Assembly: GCA_045531955.1 (NCBI GenBank) | Contig: JAZSFC010000043.1 | Span: forward strand, 1 to 64,000 | Direction: 5' to 3' | Source of the DNA: SIG299 sp045531955 | GTDB taxonomy: Bacteria > Bacillota > Clostridia > Lachnospirales > Lachnospiraceae | Length of the DNA: 64,000 nucleotides | The notes under the pieces: model-generated | The model's database searches: none | Seen by the model: only the letters and a program-made list of their open reading frames with translations | Told to the model about the DNA's origin: nothing | Translations under genes and position numbers: made by a program | Shown: one piece after another, positions 1 through 6,681 of the stretch | How the letters are laid out: the number at the start of each line of letters is the position of its first letter | How positions within the stretch are numbered: position 1 is the first letter of the stretch

Positions 1-214
1 TAATACTTTTTCAGAAACAGTAGCTCCCTCAATGAGAATTGGATACATGGTTCTGCCTGAAACGCTAACAGAGAATTTTGAAAATAAACTCGGCTTCTTA
101 TCATGTACAGTTCCAGTATTTGAACAGTACGTTTTGGCTGAACTGATAAACAGCGGTGATTTTGAGCGGCATATCAACAGGGTGAGAAGGCAGAGAAGGA
201 AAAAAATTAAGTAA
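1..214 (+). pseudogene. MocR/GabR-type PLP-dependent regulator, 3' fragment, probably decayed
   Basis: The frame is open from base 2 at the left edge. It reads TFSETVAPSMRIGYMVLP and later VPVFEQYVLAELI and FERHINRVRR. These are hallmark segments of the aminotransferase-like domain of MocR/GabR regulators (GntR-type HTH fused to a class I aminotransferase fold). In that family the first segment normally reads TFSK, and the Lys forms the PLP Schiff base; here codon 14-16 is GAA (Glu). The protein also stops right after the FERHINR segment, where family members usually continue for tens of residues. Loss of the PLP lysine plus an early stop suggests a non-functional remnant. The N-terminal part lies outside the window, so an intact but divergent protein cannot be fully excluded. 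Confidence 0.7.
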
Positions 215-235
215 TATACAAAAGGAGGGGATTAT

Positions 236-1627
236 ATGAAAAAGAAAAGGAATGTCTTAATAATTTCAGGTGCAGTTTTAGTGATTTTGATTATGTTGGT
301 GATTATTTACGTTGCTATTCCGTATAAGAAATACAATCATGCATGTAACCTTATGTCAGAAAAAGAATATGAAGCTGCATATAATGAATTTTGGTCATTG
401 GATGGTTTTTTAGACAGTGAGAAACAGATAGAAATTATTGACGCAATTATTTCTATTCAAAATAAGGAATACGATAAAGCTATCAAAACTGTTTTAAATA
501 GTGATACTTTTGTATGGATTCATTATAATATTTCAACTTCAAATGAAAAAAATATTAAGACGGAGATATATAATAAAAAAGCTGATTACGATGGCTTGCT
601 GGATATAGAAAGTTCAGGTTTTTGTCTAAAAACCTGGCAATGTACAGAATATGAATATAATCACGAAGATAATGTATTTCATATTTCTTTTGATCCAACA
701 TGGTATGAGGCGACATATACGGTTACATATGACTGCGGTAATGTGCAGGCAACACATTCTAATCCTTTAACGTATAATAGAACATTTGAACCGATAGTAT
801 TGGAACCGGCAAAGGCAGAAGGATATCTTTTTAAAGGATGGTATAGTGATAAAGAATATAGTAATGAAGTTAAAGAAATTCAAATTGAAGAGTATAAAGA
901 CATAACCTTATATGCAAAGTGGGAAATAATAACCTATACTATAGAATATGATTTAGCTAACGGTTTCTGTGACGAAAATCTGGTATATGAATTTACAATT
1001 AATGATTTACCGATTATATTACCAAAGCCACAAAAAGAACATTATATTTTTGATTGTTGGGCAGATAAAAGTATGTTTGGAGACTCTGTTATAGAGATTA
1101 ACGAGTGTAAGAATTATAAGCTATATGCCTGCTTTGATCTTGAAGGTTTAATAATATCTATTTCTGATGATGAAAGTTATTGTATTGTTGTAGATTATAA
1201 TGGAACTTATCCTATTGTGGAAGTTCCTGAGTATTGTAGAGTTACAGGTGATAAAATTTTACCTATAAAGGTAATTGGAGAGAACGCATTTAGAAAAACA
1301 AAGGTTAAAGAAGTTTATTTTCCTGATTCAGTAATTAGAATGGAATCATCTGTATTATGTGAATGTGATGAATTAATATATGTTAAGTTATCAGATAATC
1401 TTGAAGAAATTTATAATTATGTTTTAAAAAAGTGCCCATTACTAAAAGAAATTGAAATTCCGATTAGTATTAAATTTATCGCTGGTTCAGCATTTACTTA
1501 TTCGGGGATAGAGAAGGTTATTTATGCTGGCTCAAGAAGTGATTGGTATGAAAATAAAATATATGAACGTCATGATGCATCAGGAACATTTTATGGTACT
1601 ATATATTTTAAAGATGAAATGGAATAA
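236..1627 (+). CDS. Membrane-anchored surface protein with InlB B-repeats and BspA-type LRRs
   Basis: A 463-residue protein with a strong RBS (AAAGGAGGGG, 8 nt before ATG). A basic start (MKKKRN) and one hydrophobic segment (about residues 8-28) suggest an uncleaved N-terminal anchor with the rest outside the cell. Residues about 160-235 and 235-300 are two Listeria-Bacteroides (InlB B) repeats, seen from the YTVTYD start, the GYLFKGWYSD core and the ITLYAKWE end. Residues about 340-445 look like BspA-type leucine-rich repeats (VIGENAFRKTKVKEVYFPDS, then IKFIAGSAFTYSGIEKVIY). There is no LPXTG motif. Such proteins are usually adhesin-like or of unknown ligand; no specific function can be assigned. 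The coding sequence is more AT-rich than the housekeeping genes that follow, which fits an accessory origin. Confidence 0.8.
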   Translation: MKKKRNVLIISGAVLVILIMLVIIYVAIPYKKYNHACNLMSEKEYEAAYNEFWSLDGFLDSEKQIEIIDAIISIQNKEYDKAIKTVLNSDTFVWIHYNISTSNEKNIKTEIYNKKADYDGLLDIESSGFCLKTWQCTEYEYNHEDNVFHISFDPTWYEATYTVTYDCGNVQATHSNPLTYNRTFEPIVLEPAKAEGYLFKGWYSDKEYSNEVKEIQIEEYKDITLYAKWEIITYTIEYDLANGFCDENLVYEFTINDLPIILPKPQKEHYIFDCWADKSMFGDSVIEINECKNYKLYACFDLEGLIISISDDESYCIVVDYNGTYPIVEVPEYCRVTGDKILPIKVIGENAFRKTKVKEVYFPDSVIRMESSVLCECDELIYVKLSDNLEEIYNYVLKKCPLLKEIEIPISIKFIAGSAFTYSGIEKVIYAGSRSDWYENKIYERHDASGTFYGTIYFKDEME

Positions 1628-1651
1628 TTTAAATTCTGTCAAAGAAAATAC

Positions 1652-1680
1652 TTGACACCCACCAAATCTTGTAGTACAAT
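1652..1680 (+). promoter_or_regulatory. SigA-type promoter for ylxM-ffh
   Basis: TTGACA (1652-1657), a 17-nt spacer, then TACAAT (1675-1680). The -35 is perfect and the -10 has one mismatch. It lies about 45 nt before the ylxM start, with nothing else to drive the operon. Confidence 0.85.
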
Positions 1681-1724
1681 ACCATCTGTATGTAAAGAAA
1701 AAGACTTTACAGGTGGTATTTTTT

Positions 1725-2081
1725 ATGGTAGAATCCTTTGAGGAAATCGTTGAACTTTCCCTGTTATTTGACTTTTATGGGGAAATGCTTGGCGATCACA
1801 AAAAGAAAATATTTGAAGACTATGTTCTGAATGACTTATCTTTGGCAGAAATTGCTGAGGAAGAAGGAATTTCCAGACAGGGTGTACACGACATTGTAAA
1901 GCGTTGTACCAAGCAGCTAAAGGAGTACGAGGCGACCCTTCATCTGGTTAAAAAATTCCAGAACATGAAAGAAAAGCTTACCAAAGCATCGGAGCTTCTT
2001 GGAACATCAGAGAATGAAGCGGATGCATCCGATATAGCAGGAGTAAGAAAGCTCCTGGCAGAAATGTTAGATGAACTTTAG
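1725..2081 (+). CDS. ylxM: YlxM family DNA-binding protein (UPF0122), SRP-associated
   Basis: A 118-residue helix-turn-helix protein resembling sigma region 4. The recognisable part is LLFDFYGEMLGDHKKKIFED followed by LAEIAEEEGISRQGVHDIV. YlxM is nearly always encoded directly before ffh in Firmicutes and is thought to modulate the signal recognition particle. The in-frame GTG at 1713 lies inside the AGGTGG Shine-Dalgarno, so the ATG at 1725, 8 nt downstream of it, is chosen. A 23-nt gap separates it from ffh, indicating one transcript from the promoter at 1652. Confidence 0.9.
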   Translation: MVESFEEIVELSLLFDFYGEMLGDHKKKIFEDYVLNDLSLAEIAEEEGISRQGVHDIVKRCTKQLKEYEATLHLVKKFQNMKEKLTKASELLGTSENEADASDIAGVRKLLAEMLDEL

Positions 2082-2104
2082 TTCAGAAAAAAGAGGTATC
2101 TTAC

Positions 2105-3469
2105 ATGGCATTTGACAGCCTTTCCGAAAAACTGCAAAATGTTTTTAAAAATCTTCGTAATAAAGGCCGTTTAACGGAGGAAGATGTAAAGGTTGCTTTA
2201 AAAGAAGTAAAGATGGCACTTTTAGAAGCCGACGTTAACTTTAAAGTAGTTAAAACTTTCATTTCTTCCGTGCAGGAACGTGCCGTAGGCCAGGACGTTA
2301 TGAACAGCTTAACGCCGGGCCAGATGGTAATTAAAATTGTTAATGAAGAACTGGTAAAGCTGATGGGTGAGGAGCAGGTAGAACTTAAGCTCTTAAACAG
2401 CAACCAGATAACCGTTATTATGATGTGTGGTCTGCAGGGTGCAGGTAAAACCACAACGGCGGCAAAAATTGCCGGCCAGTTAAAGAGTAAGGGCAGAAAG
2501 CCTTTACTGGTAGCCTGTGACGTTTATCGTCCGGCAGCTATCGAACAGTTAAAAATCAATGCAGAAAAGCAGTGTGTAGATTTCTTCTCCATGGGAACCA
2601 ACATCAGTCCTGTAAATATTGCAAAAGCAGGTATGGAGCATGCGGCAAAGAACGGCAACAATGTCGTTATCATTGATACTGCCGGCCGTCTCCATATTGA
2701 TGAGGCAATGATGGAAGAGTTAGTACAAATTTCTAACGAGCTTCCGATTACAAATACACTTTTGACCGTCGACGCAATGACCGGTCAGGATGCAGTAAAC
2801 GTTGCACAAACCTTCCATGAGAAGTTACCGCTTACCGGTGTTATACTTACCAAGATGGACAGTGATACCCGTGGTGGTGCGGCTCTTTCCATTCGTTCCG
2901 TTACAGGACTTCCAATCCTTTATGTCGGTATGGGCGAAAAGCTCTCTGACTTGGAACCGTTCTATCCGGACCGTATGGCAAGCAGAATTCTCGGTATGGG
3001 AGATATCTTAACCTTAATCGACAAGGCTCAGGCCGATTTTGATGAAGAAAAAGCAAAAGAAATGACCCGCAAGATGAAAAAAGCGGAGTTTGATTTCAAT
3101 GATTTGCTGGAACAGTATCATCAGATGCAAAAAATGGGCGGTTTAAGCTCTATTATGAGCATGATGCCGGGCATGGGTCAGTTAAAGGGCGTAGAAATCG
3201 ATGATGATGCATTCAAGGGTGTGGAAGCAATTATTTATTCCATGACTCCTGCAGAACGTTCCAATCCGTCTTTGATTAACCCGTCCAGAAAGCGTAGAAT
3301 TGCAAATGGTGCCGGTGTCGATATCAGCGAGGTTAACCGTCTGGTAAAACAGATTGAAGGTCAGAAAAAGATGATGAAGCAGCTGTCCGGAATGATGGGC
3401 GGCAAAGGAAAACGTCGTTTTGGCGGATTCCCTGGCGGAATGCCGGGAGGCGGAAGATTTCCGTTTTAA
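2105..3469 (+). CDS. ffh: Signal recognition particle GTPase Ffh (SRP54)
   Basis: 454 residues, the usual length. Ffh binds 4.5S/6S RNA and signal peptides and docks ribosome-nascent chains on FtsY. It has an N-terminal four-helix N domain and a G domain with P-loop GLQGAGKT (109-116), DTAGRLHID (G3 region) and TKMD (G4). The C-terminal M domain is methionine-rich (MSMMPGMGQ) with the RNA-binding segment near SRKRRIANGAG and a Gly/Met-rich tail (GGFPGGMPGGG). Cotranscribed with ylxM; rpsP follows after a structured 134-nt gap. Confidence 0.98.
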   Translation: MAFDSLSEKLQNVFKNLRNKGRLTEEDVKVALKEVKMALLEADVNFKVVKTFISSVQERAVGQDVMNSLTPGQMVIKIVNEELVKLMGEEQVELKLLNSNQITVIMMCGLQGAGKTTTAAKIAGQLKSKGRKPLLVACDVYRPAAIEQLKINAEKQCVDFFSMGTNISPVNIAKAGMEHAAKNGNNVVIIDTAGRLHIDEAMMEELVQISNELPITNTLLTVDAMTGQDAVNVAQTFHEKLPLTGVILTKMDSDTRGGAALSIRSVTGLPILYVGMGEKLSDLEPFYPDRMASRILGMGDILTLIDKAQADFDEEKAKEMTRKMKKAEFDFNDLLEQYHQMQKMGGLSSIMSMMPGMGQLKGVEIDDDAFKGVEAIIYSMTPAERSNPSLINPSRKRRIANGAGVDISEVNRLVKQIEGQKKMMKQLSGMMGGKGKRRFGGFPGGMPGGGRFPF

Positions 3470-3534
3470 ACAGTAATGTTTTATCGTACCGTTGTACAGA
3501 TAATTCATAGATAAAAAATAACAAATTATATTTT

Positions 3535-3603
3535 AGGAGGATAAATCCTCTGCCCGCATAAGCGGGCGGGCATTTTCCTTCGGAAAACAAGGAGGATTAA
3601 ACA
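3535..3603 (+). promoter_or_regulatory. Structured rpsP 5' leader with sequestered Shine-Dalgarno (candidate)
   Basis: Seen directly: AATCCTC (3544-3550) is perfectly complementary to GAGGATT (3592-3598), which contains the rpsP Shine-Dalgarno. Between them lie two hairpins, GCCCGC-ATAA-GCGGGC (3552-3567) and TTTTCC-TTC-GGAAAA (3573-3587). A second SD-like word, AGGAGGA (3535-3541), can pair with TCCTC (3546-3550) around a TAAA loop, which would free the true SD. That gives a decoy, anti-SD and SD arranged as mutually exclusive pairings. Translational control of S16 is an inference; no known RNA family was recognised. Confidence 0.5.
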
Positions 3604-3846
3604 ATGGCAGTTAAGATCAGATTAAAGAGAATGGGTCAGAAGAAGGCACCTTTCTACAGAATCGTAGTAGCAGATTCCCGCTCCCCAAGAGACGGTAAGT
3701 TCATCGCAGAAGTTGGTACTTATGATCCAACCAGAACACCTAGCGCATTCAACATCAACGAAGAAGAAGCTAAGAAGTGGATTGCAAACGGCGCACAGCC
3801 AACTGAAACTGTAGCAAAGTTATTCAAGAAGGCTGGTATCCAGTAG
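3604..3846 (+). CDS. rpsP: 30S ribosomal protein S16
   Basis: 80 residues, typical length. The start MAVKIRLKRMGQKKAPFYRI and the DSRSPRDGKFIAEVGTYDP segment are diagnostic of bS16, a primary binder of 16S rRNA 5' and central domains needed for 30S assembly. RBS AAGGAGGATTAAAC precedes the ATG and may be masked by the upstream leader. First of the conserved rpsP-khpA-rimM-trmD-rplS order. Confidence 0.98.
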   Translation: MAVKIRLKRMGQKKAPFYRIVVADSRSPRDGKFIAEVGTYDPTRTPSAFNINEEEAKKWIANGAQPTETVAKLFKKAGIQ

Positions 3847-3881
3847 TCTTTTTGTCTTGTTCAGTTTCGGAGGTGCACAAT

Positions 3882-4112
3882 ATGAAGGAACTTGTTAAAG
3901 TTATCGCTATGGCACTGGTAGATCATCCGGATCAGGTTGTTGTTACAGAAGAAGAAACAGAAAAGGCAATCGTAGTAGAGCTTCGCGTGGCTCCGGAAGA
4001 TATGGGTAAGGTTATCGGCAAACAGGGCCGTATTGCCAAGTCCATTCGCACCGTAGTTAAGGCTGCATCTACAAAGGATGATAAAAAAGTAGTCGTTGAG
4101 ATTATGCAGTAA
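3882..4112 (+). CDS. khpA: KhpA, KH-domain RNA-binding protein (YlqC)
   Basis: 76 residues comprising a single KH domain with the GxxG loop in VIGKQGRIAKSIR. KhpA pairs with KhpB (Jag/EloR) in Gram-positive bacteria, binding RNAs and influencing cell elongation. The frame is open from 3852, but CGGAGGTG (3868-3875) places the start at ATG 3882, giving MKELVKVIAMALVDHP, the usual family N-terminus. It lies between rpsP and rimM as in most Firmicutes. Confidence 0.93.
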   Translation: MKELVKVIAMALVDHPDQVVVTEEETEKAIVVELRVAPEDMGKVIGKQGRIAKSIRTVVKAASTKDDKKVVVEIMQ

Positions 4113-4113
4113 A

Positions 4114-4167
4114 GGTGATCGAAGATCATCGCTGACAGTAAGAAAAACGTGCGCGTTTTTCTGCTGT
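4114..4167 (+). other. Two consecutive hairpins between khpA and rimM
   Basis: Hairpin A: GGTGATC-GAA-GATCATC (4114-4130), 7 bp with one G-U. Hairpin B: ACAG..AGAAAAACG-TGCG-CGTTTTTCT..CTGT (4135-4167), 9 bp plus 4 bp across a 2x2 internal loop. Neither ends in a U-tract. With the terminator at 4181 they make three hairpins in a 117-nt gap. Role unknown: mRNA processing, 3'-end protection or control of read-through are possible. Confidence 0.5.
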
Positions 4168-4180
4168 ATACCGATTGTTA

Positions 4181-4208
4181 AAAGCGCAAGGTAACTTGCG
4201 CTTTTTCT
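4181..4208 (+). terminator. Rho-independent terminator after khpA
   Basis: AAAGCGCAAG-GTAA-CTTGCGCTTTTTC, a 9-10 bp stem with a tetraloop and U-rich tail, ends about 20 nt before rimM. It probably attenuates transcription from ffh-rpsP-khpA into rimM-trmD. No clear separate promoter for rimM was seen, so read-through is expected. Confidence 0.8.
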
Positions 4209-4229
4209 TTCAATGAAGAAAGGATTGCT

Positions 4230-4739
4230 ATGGAAGATTTGTTACGTGTTGGTGTGATTGCCAATACTCACGGGGTACACGGTGAAGTTAAAGTATTTCC
4301 GACAACAGACGATGTAAACCGTTTTAAAAAATTAAAGACAGTAAAATTAGATACCGGAAAAGAAGTAAAAGATTTAAAAATTACAAGTGTTAAATTCTTT
4401 AAGAATATGGCGATTCTGAAATTTGAAGGAATCGATAATATAAATGATATTGAAAAATATAAGGGTAAGGACTTACTTATTACCAGAGAGCAGGCGGTGC
4501 CGTTAAAGAAAGATGAGTATTTTATCTGTGATTTAATTGGTTGTACAGTTATTACCGAAGACGGTACAGAGGTCGGTGAACTGACAGAAGTGCTTCAGAC
4601 CGCTGCAAATGATGTGTTTGTGGTTCAGGGTAAGAGTAAGAAAGAAATTTTAGTACCTTACATTGATGATTGTGTAAAGAGTGTTTCCATGGAAGAAAAG
4701 AAGGTTACGGTTGTTCTTTTGCCGGGAATGGCAGAGTAG
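4230..4739 (+). CDS. rimM: Ribosome maturation factor RimM
   Basis: 169 residues. It opens LLRVGVIANTHGVHGEVKVF (N-terminal beta-barrel that contacts S19). The C-terminal PRC-barrel includes YFICDLIGCTV and AANDVFVV, with ILVPYIDDCVKSV near the end. RimM assists maturation of the 30S head. RBS AAGAAAGGA lies before ATG 4230. It precedes trmD by 43 nt, the usual pairing. Confidence 0.96.
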   Translation: MEDLLRVGVIANTHGVHGEVKVFPTTDDVNRFKKLKTVKLDTGKEVKDLKITSVKFFKNMAILKFEGIDNINDIEKYKGKDLLITREQAVPLKKDEYFICDLIGCTVITEDGTEVGELTEVLQTAANDVFVVQGKSKKEILVPYIDDCVKSVSMEEKKVTVVLLPGMAE

Positions 4740-4782
4740 ATAGGGTTGATATCGCCTTTTACACAGAACAAGGAGTTTTATT

Positions 4783-5481
4783 ATGAACTTTTATGTTATG
4801 ACATTATTCCCTGAAATGATTGAACAGGGCTTAAATACCAGTATTATCGGCCGTGCCATGGAAAAAGAGCTTTTGTCCATTAAGGCAGTCAATATTCGTG
4901 ATTATACATTAGACAAGCATAAACGGGTGGATGATTATCCTTATGGTGGCGGTGCCGGTATGTTAATGGCAGTAGAACCTGTAGTCCGTACCTACGATGC
5001 AATCAGAGAAGATATAAAAAACAAAACAGGTAACGAACAACGTCCGAGAGTGATTTATGTTACTCCATGGGGTAAGCCGTTTCATCAGGAAATGGCAAGA
5101 GAATTTGCACAGGAAGAAAATCTGGTATTCCTTTGCGGACACTATGAAGGTATTGATGAACGTGCTCTGGAAGAGGTTGCGACTGATTTTGTATCTATCG
5201 GTGACTATGTGCTTACCGGAGGCGAACTTCCTGCTATGGTAATGATTGATGCAATCTCCAGGCTTATACCGGGAGTGCTGAATAATAAGGACTCTGCAGA
5301 GTATGAAAGCTTTGCAGAAGGTCTTTTAGAACATCCACAATATACCAGACCGGAGATCTACAACGGTAGAAAAGTACCGGAAGTATTGCTTTCCGGACAT
5401 CATGCCAATATAGAAAAGTGGAAAAAAGAGCAATCTTTGCTTCGGACACAGAAATATCGGCCGGATTTATTGGAAAAATAA
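4783..5481 (+). CDS. trmD: tRNA (guanine37-N1)-methyltransferase TrmD
   Basis: 232 residues. A SPOUT-class trefoil-knot enzyme that methylates G37 of tRNAs reading CNN codons with SAM, preventing +1 frameshifting. Seen: start MNFYVMTLFPEMIEQGLNTS, DDYPYGGGAGMLM, the substrate loop LCGHYEGIDERA and the knot segment SIGDYVLTGGELPAM. Length and motifs are intact. RBS AAGGAG. The next gene, rplS, has its own promoter just after the trmD stop. Confidence 0.97.
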   Translation: MNFYVMTLFPEMIEQGLNTSIIGRAMEKELLSIKAVNIRDYTLDKHKRVDDYPYGGGAGMLMAVEPVVRTYDAIREDIKNKTGNEQRPRVIYVTPWGKPFHQEMAREFAQEENLVFLCGHYEGIDERALEEVATDFVSIGDYVLTGGELPAMVMIDAISRLIPGVLNNKDSAEYESFAEGLLEHPQYTRPEIYNGRKVPEVLLSGHHANIEKWKKEQSLLRTQKYRPDLLEK

Positions 5482-5490
5482 AAAAAGTGC

Positions 5491-5519
5491 TTGCAATTAT
5501 TGACAACATGATATATAAT
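5491..5519 (+). promoter_or_regulatory. SigA-type promoter for rplS
   Basis: TTGCAA (5491-5496), 17 nt, TATAAT (5514-5519). Transcription would begin at about 5526, just ahead of the L19 leader motif. Confidence 0.75.
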
Positions 5520-5530
5520 ATTTTTTTGTG

Positions 5531-5575
5531 AGACAAGATGTTCCGCTGTATCCATAGGGGATAGTAAGAATGTCT
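5531..5575 (+). ncRNA. Ribosomal protein L19 leader RNA
   Basis: A 45-nt element closed by AGACA (5531-5535) and TGTCT (5571-5575). It contains the segment ATGTTCCGCTG and an inner hairpin TATCC-ATAG-GGGATA. It sits between the rplS promoter and RBS, the place and shape of the Firmicutes L19 leader family, thought to mediate autoregulation by L19. The match is from memory of the family and was not computed. Confidence 0.7.
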
Positions 5576-5600
5576 GTATTTTATATAGGAGGTCACAAAC

Positions 5601-5948
5601 ATGAACGACATTATTAAGAGCATTGAAGCAGCTCAGGTTAAGGCTGAAGTTGCAGAATTCCACGTTGGCGATACTGTTAAGGTATATGCTAAGGTAAAGG
5701 AAGGAAACCGCGAAAGAACTCAGGTTTTCGAAGGTATCGTATTAAAGAGACAGCACGGTGGTGCAAGAGAAACTTTCACAGTAAGAAAGACATCTAACGG
5801 TGTTGGTGTTGAAAAGACTTGGCCATTACATTCTCCAAACGTTGAGAAGATCGAAATCGTACGTTACGGTAAGGTTAGACGTGCTAAGTTAAATTACCTT
5901 CGTCAGAGAACCGGTAAGAGCGCTAAGGTTAAAGAGCTTGTAAGATAA
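5601..5948 (+). CDS. rplS: 50S ribosomal protein L19
   Basis: 115 residues of bL19, at the 30S-50S interface. Diagnostic parts are FHVGDTVKVYAKVKEGNRER, QVFEGIVLKRQHGG and PLHSPNVEKIEIVRYGKVRR. RBS TAGGAGGTC lies 9 nt before ATG. It is driven by its own promoter and leader and is followed by a strong terminator, so it can be expressed apart from trmD. Confidence 0.98.
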   Translation: MNDIIKSIEAAQVKAEVAEFHVGDTVKVYAKVKEGNRERTQVFEGIVLKRQHGGARETFTVRKTSNGVGVEKTWPLHSPNVEKIEIVRYGKVRRAKLNYLRQRTGKSAKVKELVR

Positions 5949-5964
5949 TTCAGGTGACTGATAC

Positions 5965-5998
5965 AAAAGCTTCGGGAGTTTCCCGAAGCTTTTTTTCT
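5965..5998 (+). terminator. Rho-independent terminator after rplS
   Basis: AAGCTTCGGGA-GTT-TCCCGAAGCTT followed by TTTTTTC: an 11-bp perfect stem with a U-tract. Confidence 0.93.
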
Positions 5999-6007
5999 TG
6001 CATTGTC

Positions 6008-6036
6008 TTGCAAAGAAAATTGCAAAATGCTATACT
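6008..6036 (+). promoter_or_regulatory. SigA-type promoter for lepB operon
   Basis: TTGCAA (6008-6013), 17 nt, TATACT (6031-6036), directly after the rplS terminator and about 30 nt before lepB. Confidence 0.7.
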
Positions 6037-6064
6037 GAATTAGATAGCCTGAAAGGATGTAATT

Positions 6065-6646
6065 TTGCGTATGGATATGTATTTAAACAGCAAAAAACCA
6101 AAATATAAAAAGTTTTTTAAATCCCTGTTTTGGTGGATTGTTGAAATTGCTCTTGTGATTCTTGCGGCATGGCTGATTATTGAATATGCAGTGGAAAAAA
6201 CAACGATGATGGGCGTGTCCATGAACACCACATTAAATGACGGAGATAAAATAATTATAAACAAATTAGCGTATTTACGTGGGGAACCGGAGCGAAATGA
6301 TGTTATAGTTTTCAGCCAAAGTAAAAGCGGTCACGGTTATTATAATATTAAGCGTGTCATTGGTTTACCGGGAGAAACCGTAGAAATTGTAAACGGAGAG
6401 GTTTACATTAATGGAGTAAAATCAGTGGAAGTAATTCCGGTAGAAACCATGCGTGTGGCAGGTCTTGCTGATGAAGCTGTTTTACTTGGAGAAAATGAAT
6501 TTTTTGTGCTTGGAGATAACCGGAATTACAGTGAAGACAGCCGGTTTGCAAATATCGGAATTGTTGTAATGAATGACATTGTCGGAAAGGCATGGATGCG
6601 TTTAGAGCCATTTTCGATTATTGATAAAATTAATAGGGAAGACTAA
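6065..6646 (+). CDS. lepB: Type I signal peptidase
   Basis: 193 residues. It cleaves signal peptides of exported proteins at the outer face of the membrane. A cytoplasmic basic N-terminus precedes a membrane segment (about residues 23-43). Box B holds the catalytic Ser52 in GVSMNTTL (family consensus has P-T-L; here Asn replaces Pro). Box D holds the catalytic Lys96 in IKRVIGLPGE, and box E is GDNRNYSEDSR. The TTG at 6065 fits the AAAGGA RBS spacing; ATG 6071 or 6077 is the alternative start. It heads the rbgA-rnhB transcription unit, with its own promoter. Confidence 0.93.
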   Translation: MRMDMYLNSKKPKYKKFFKSLFWWIVEIALVILAAWLIIEYAVEKTTMMGVSMNTTLNDGDKIIINKLAYLRGEPERNDVIVFSQSKSGHGYYNIKRVIGLPGETVEIVNGEVYINGVKSVEVIPVETMRVAGLADEAVLLGENEFFVLGDNRNYSEDSRFANIGIVVMNDIVGKAWMRLEPFSIIDKINRED

Positions 6647-6681
6647 AGAAAAGTGTTTCCGAAACACAGGAGGGATAAGTT

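Noticed and set aside
2101..2454. Long antisense frame opposite ffh (and similar antisense frames opposite mutS, minD, obgE and others)
   Set aside because: No RBS, Ser/Thr-rich translation typical of the reverse strand of a conserved gene, and full overlap with a strongly supported CDS.
3552..3587. GC-rich hairpin as a terminator after ffh
   Set aside because: GCCCGC/GCGGGC is followed by GGGCATTTTCC, not a proper U-tract, and the hairpin lies inside a larger pairing with the rpsP SD, so a leader structure fits better.
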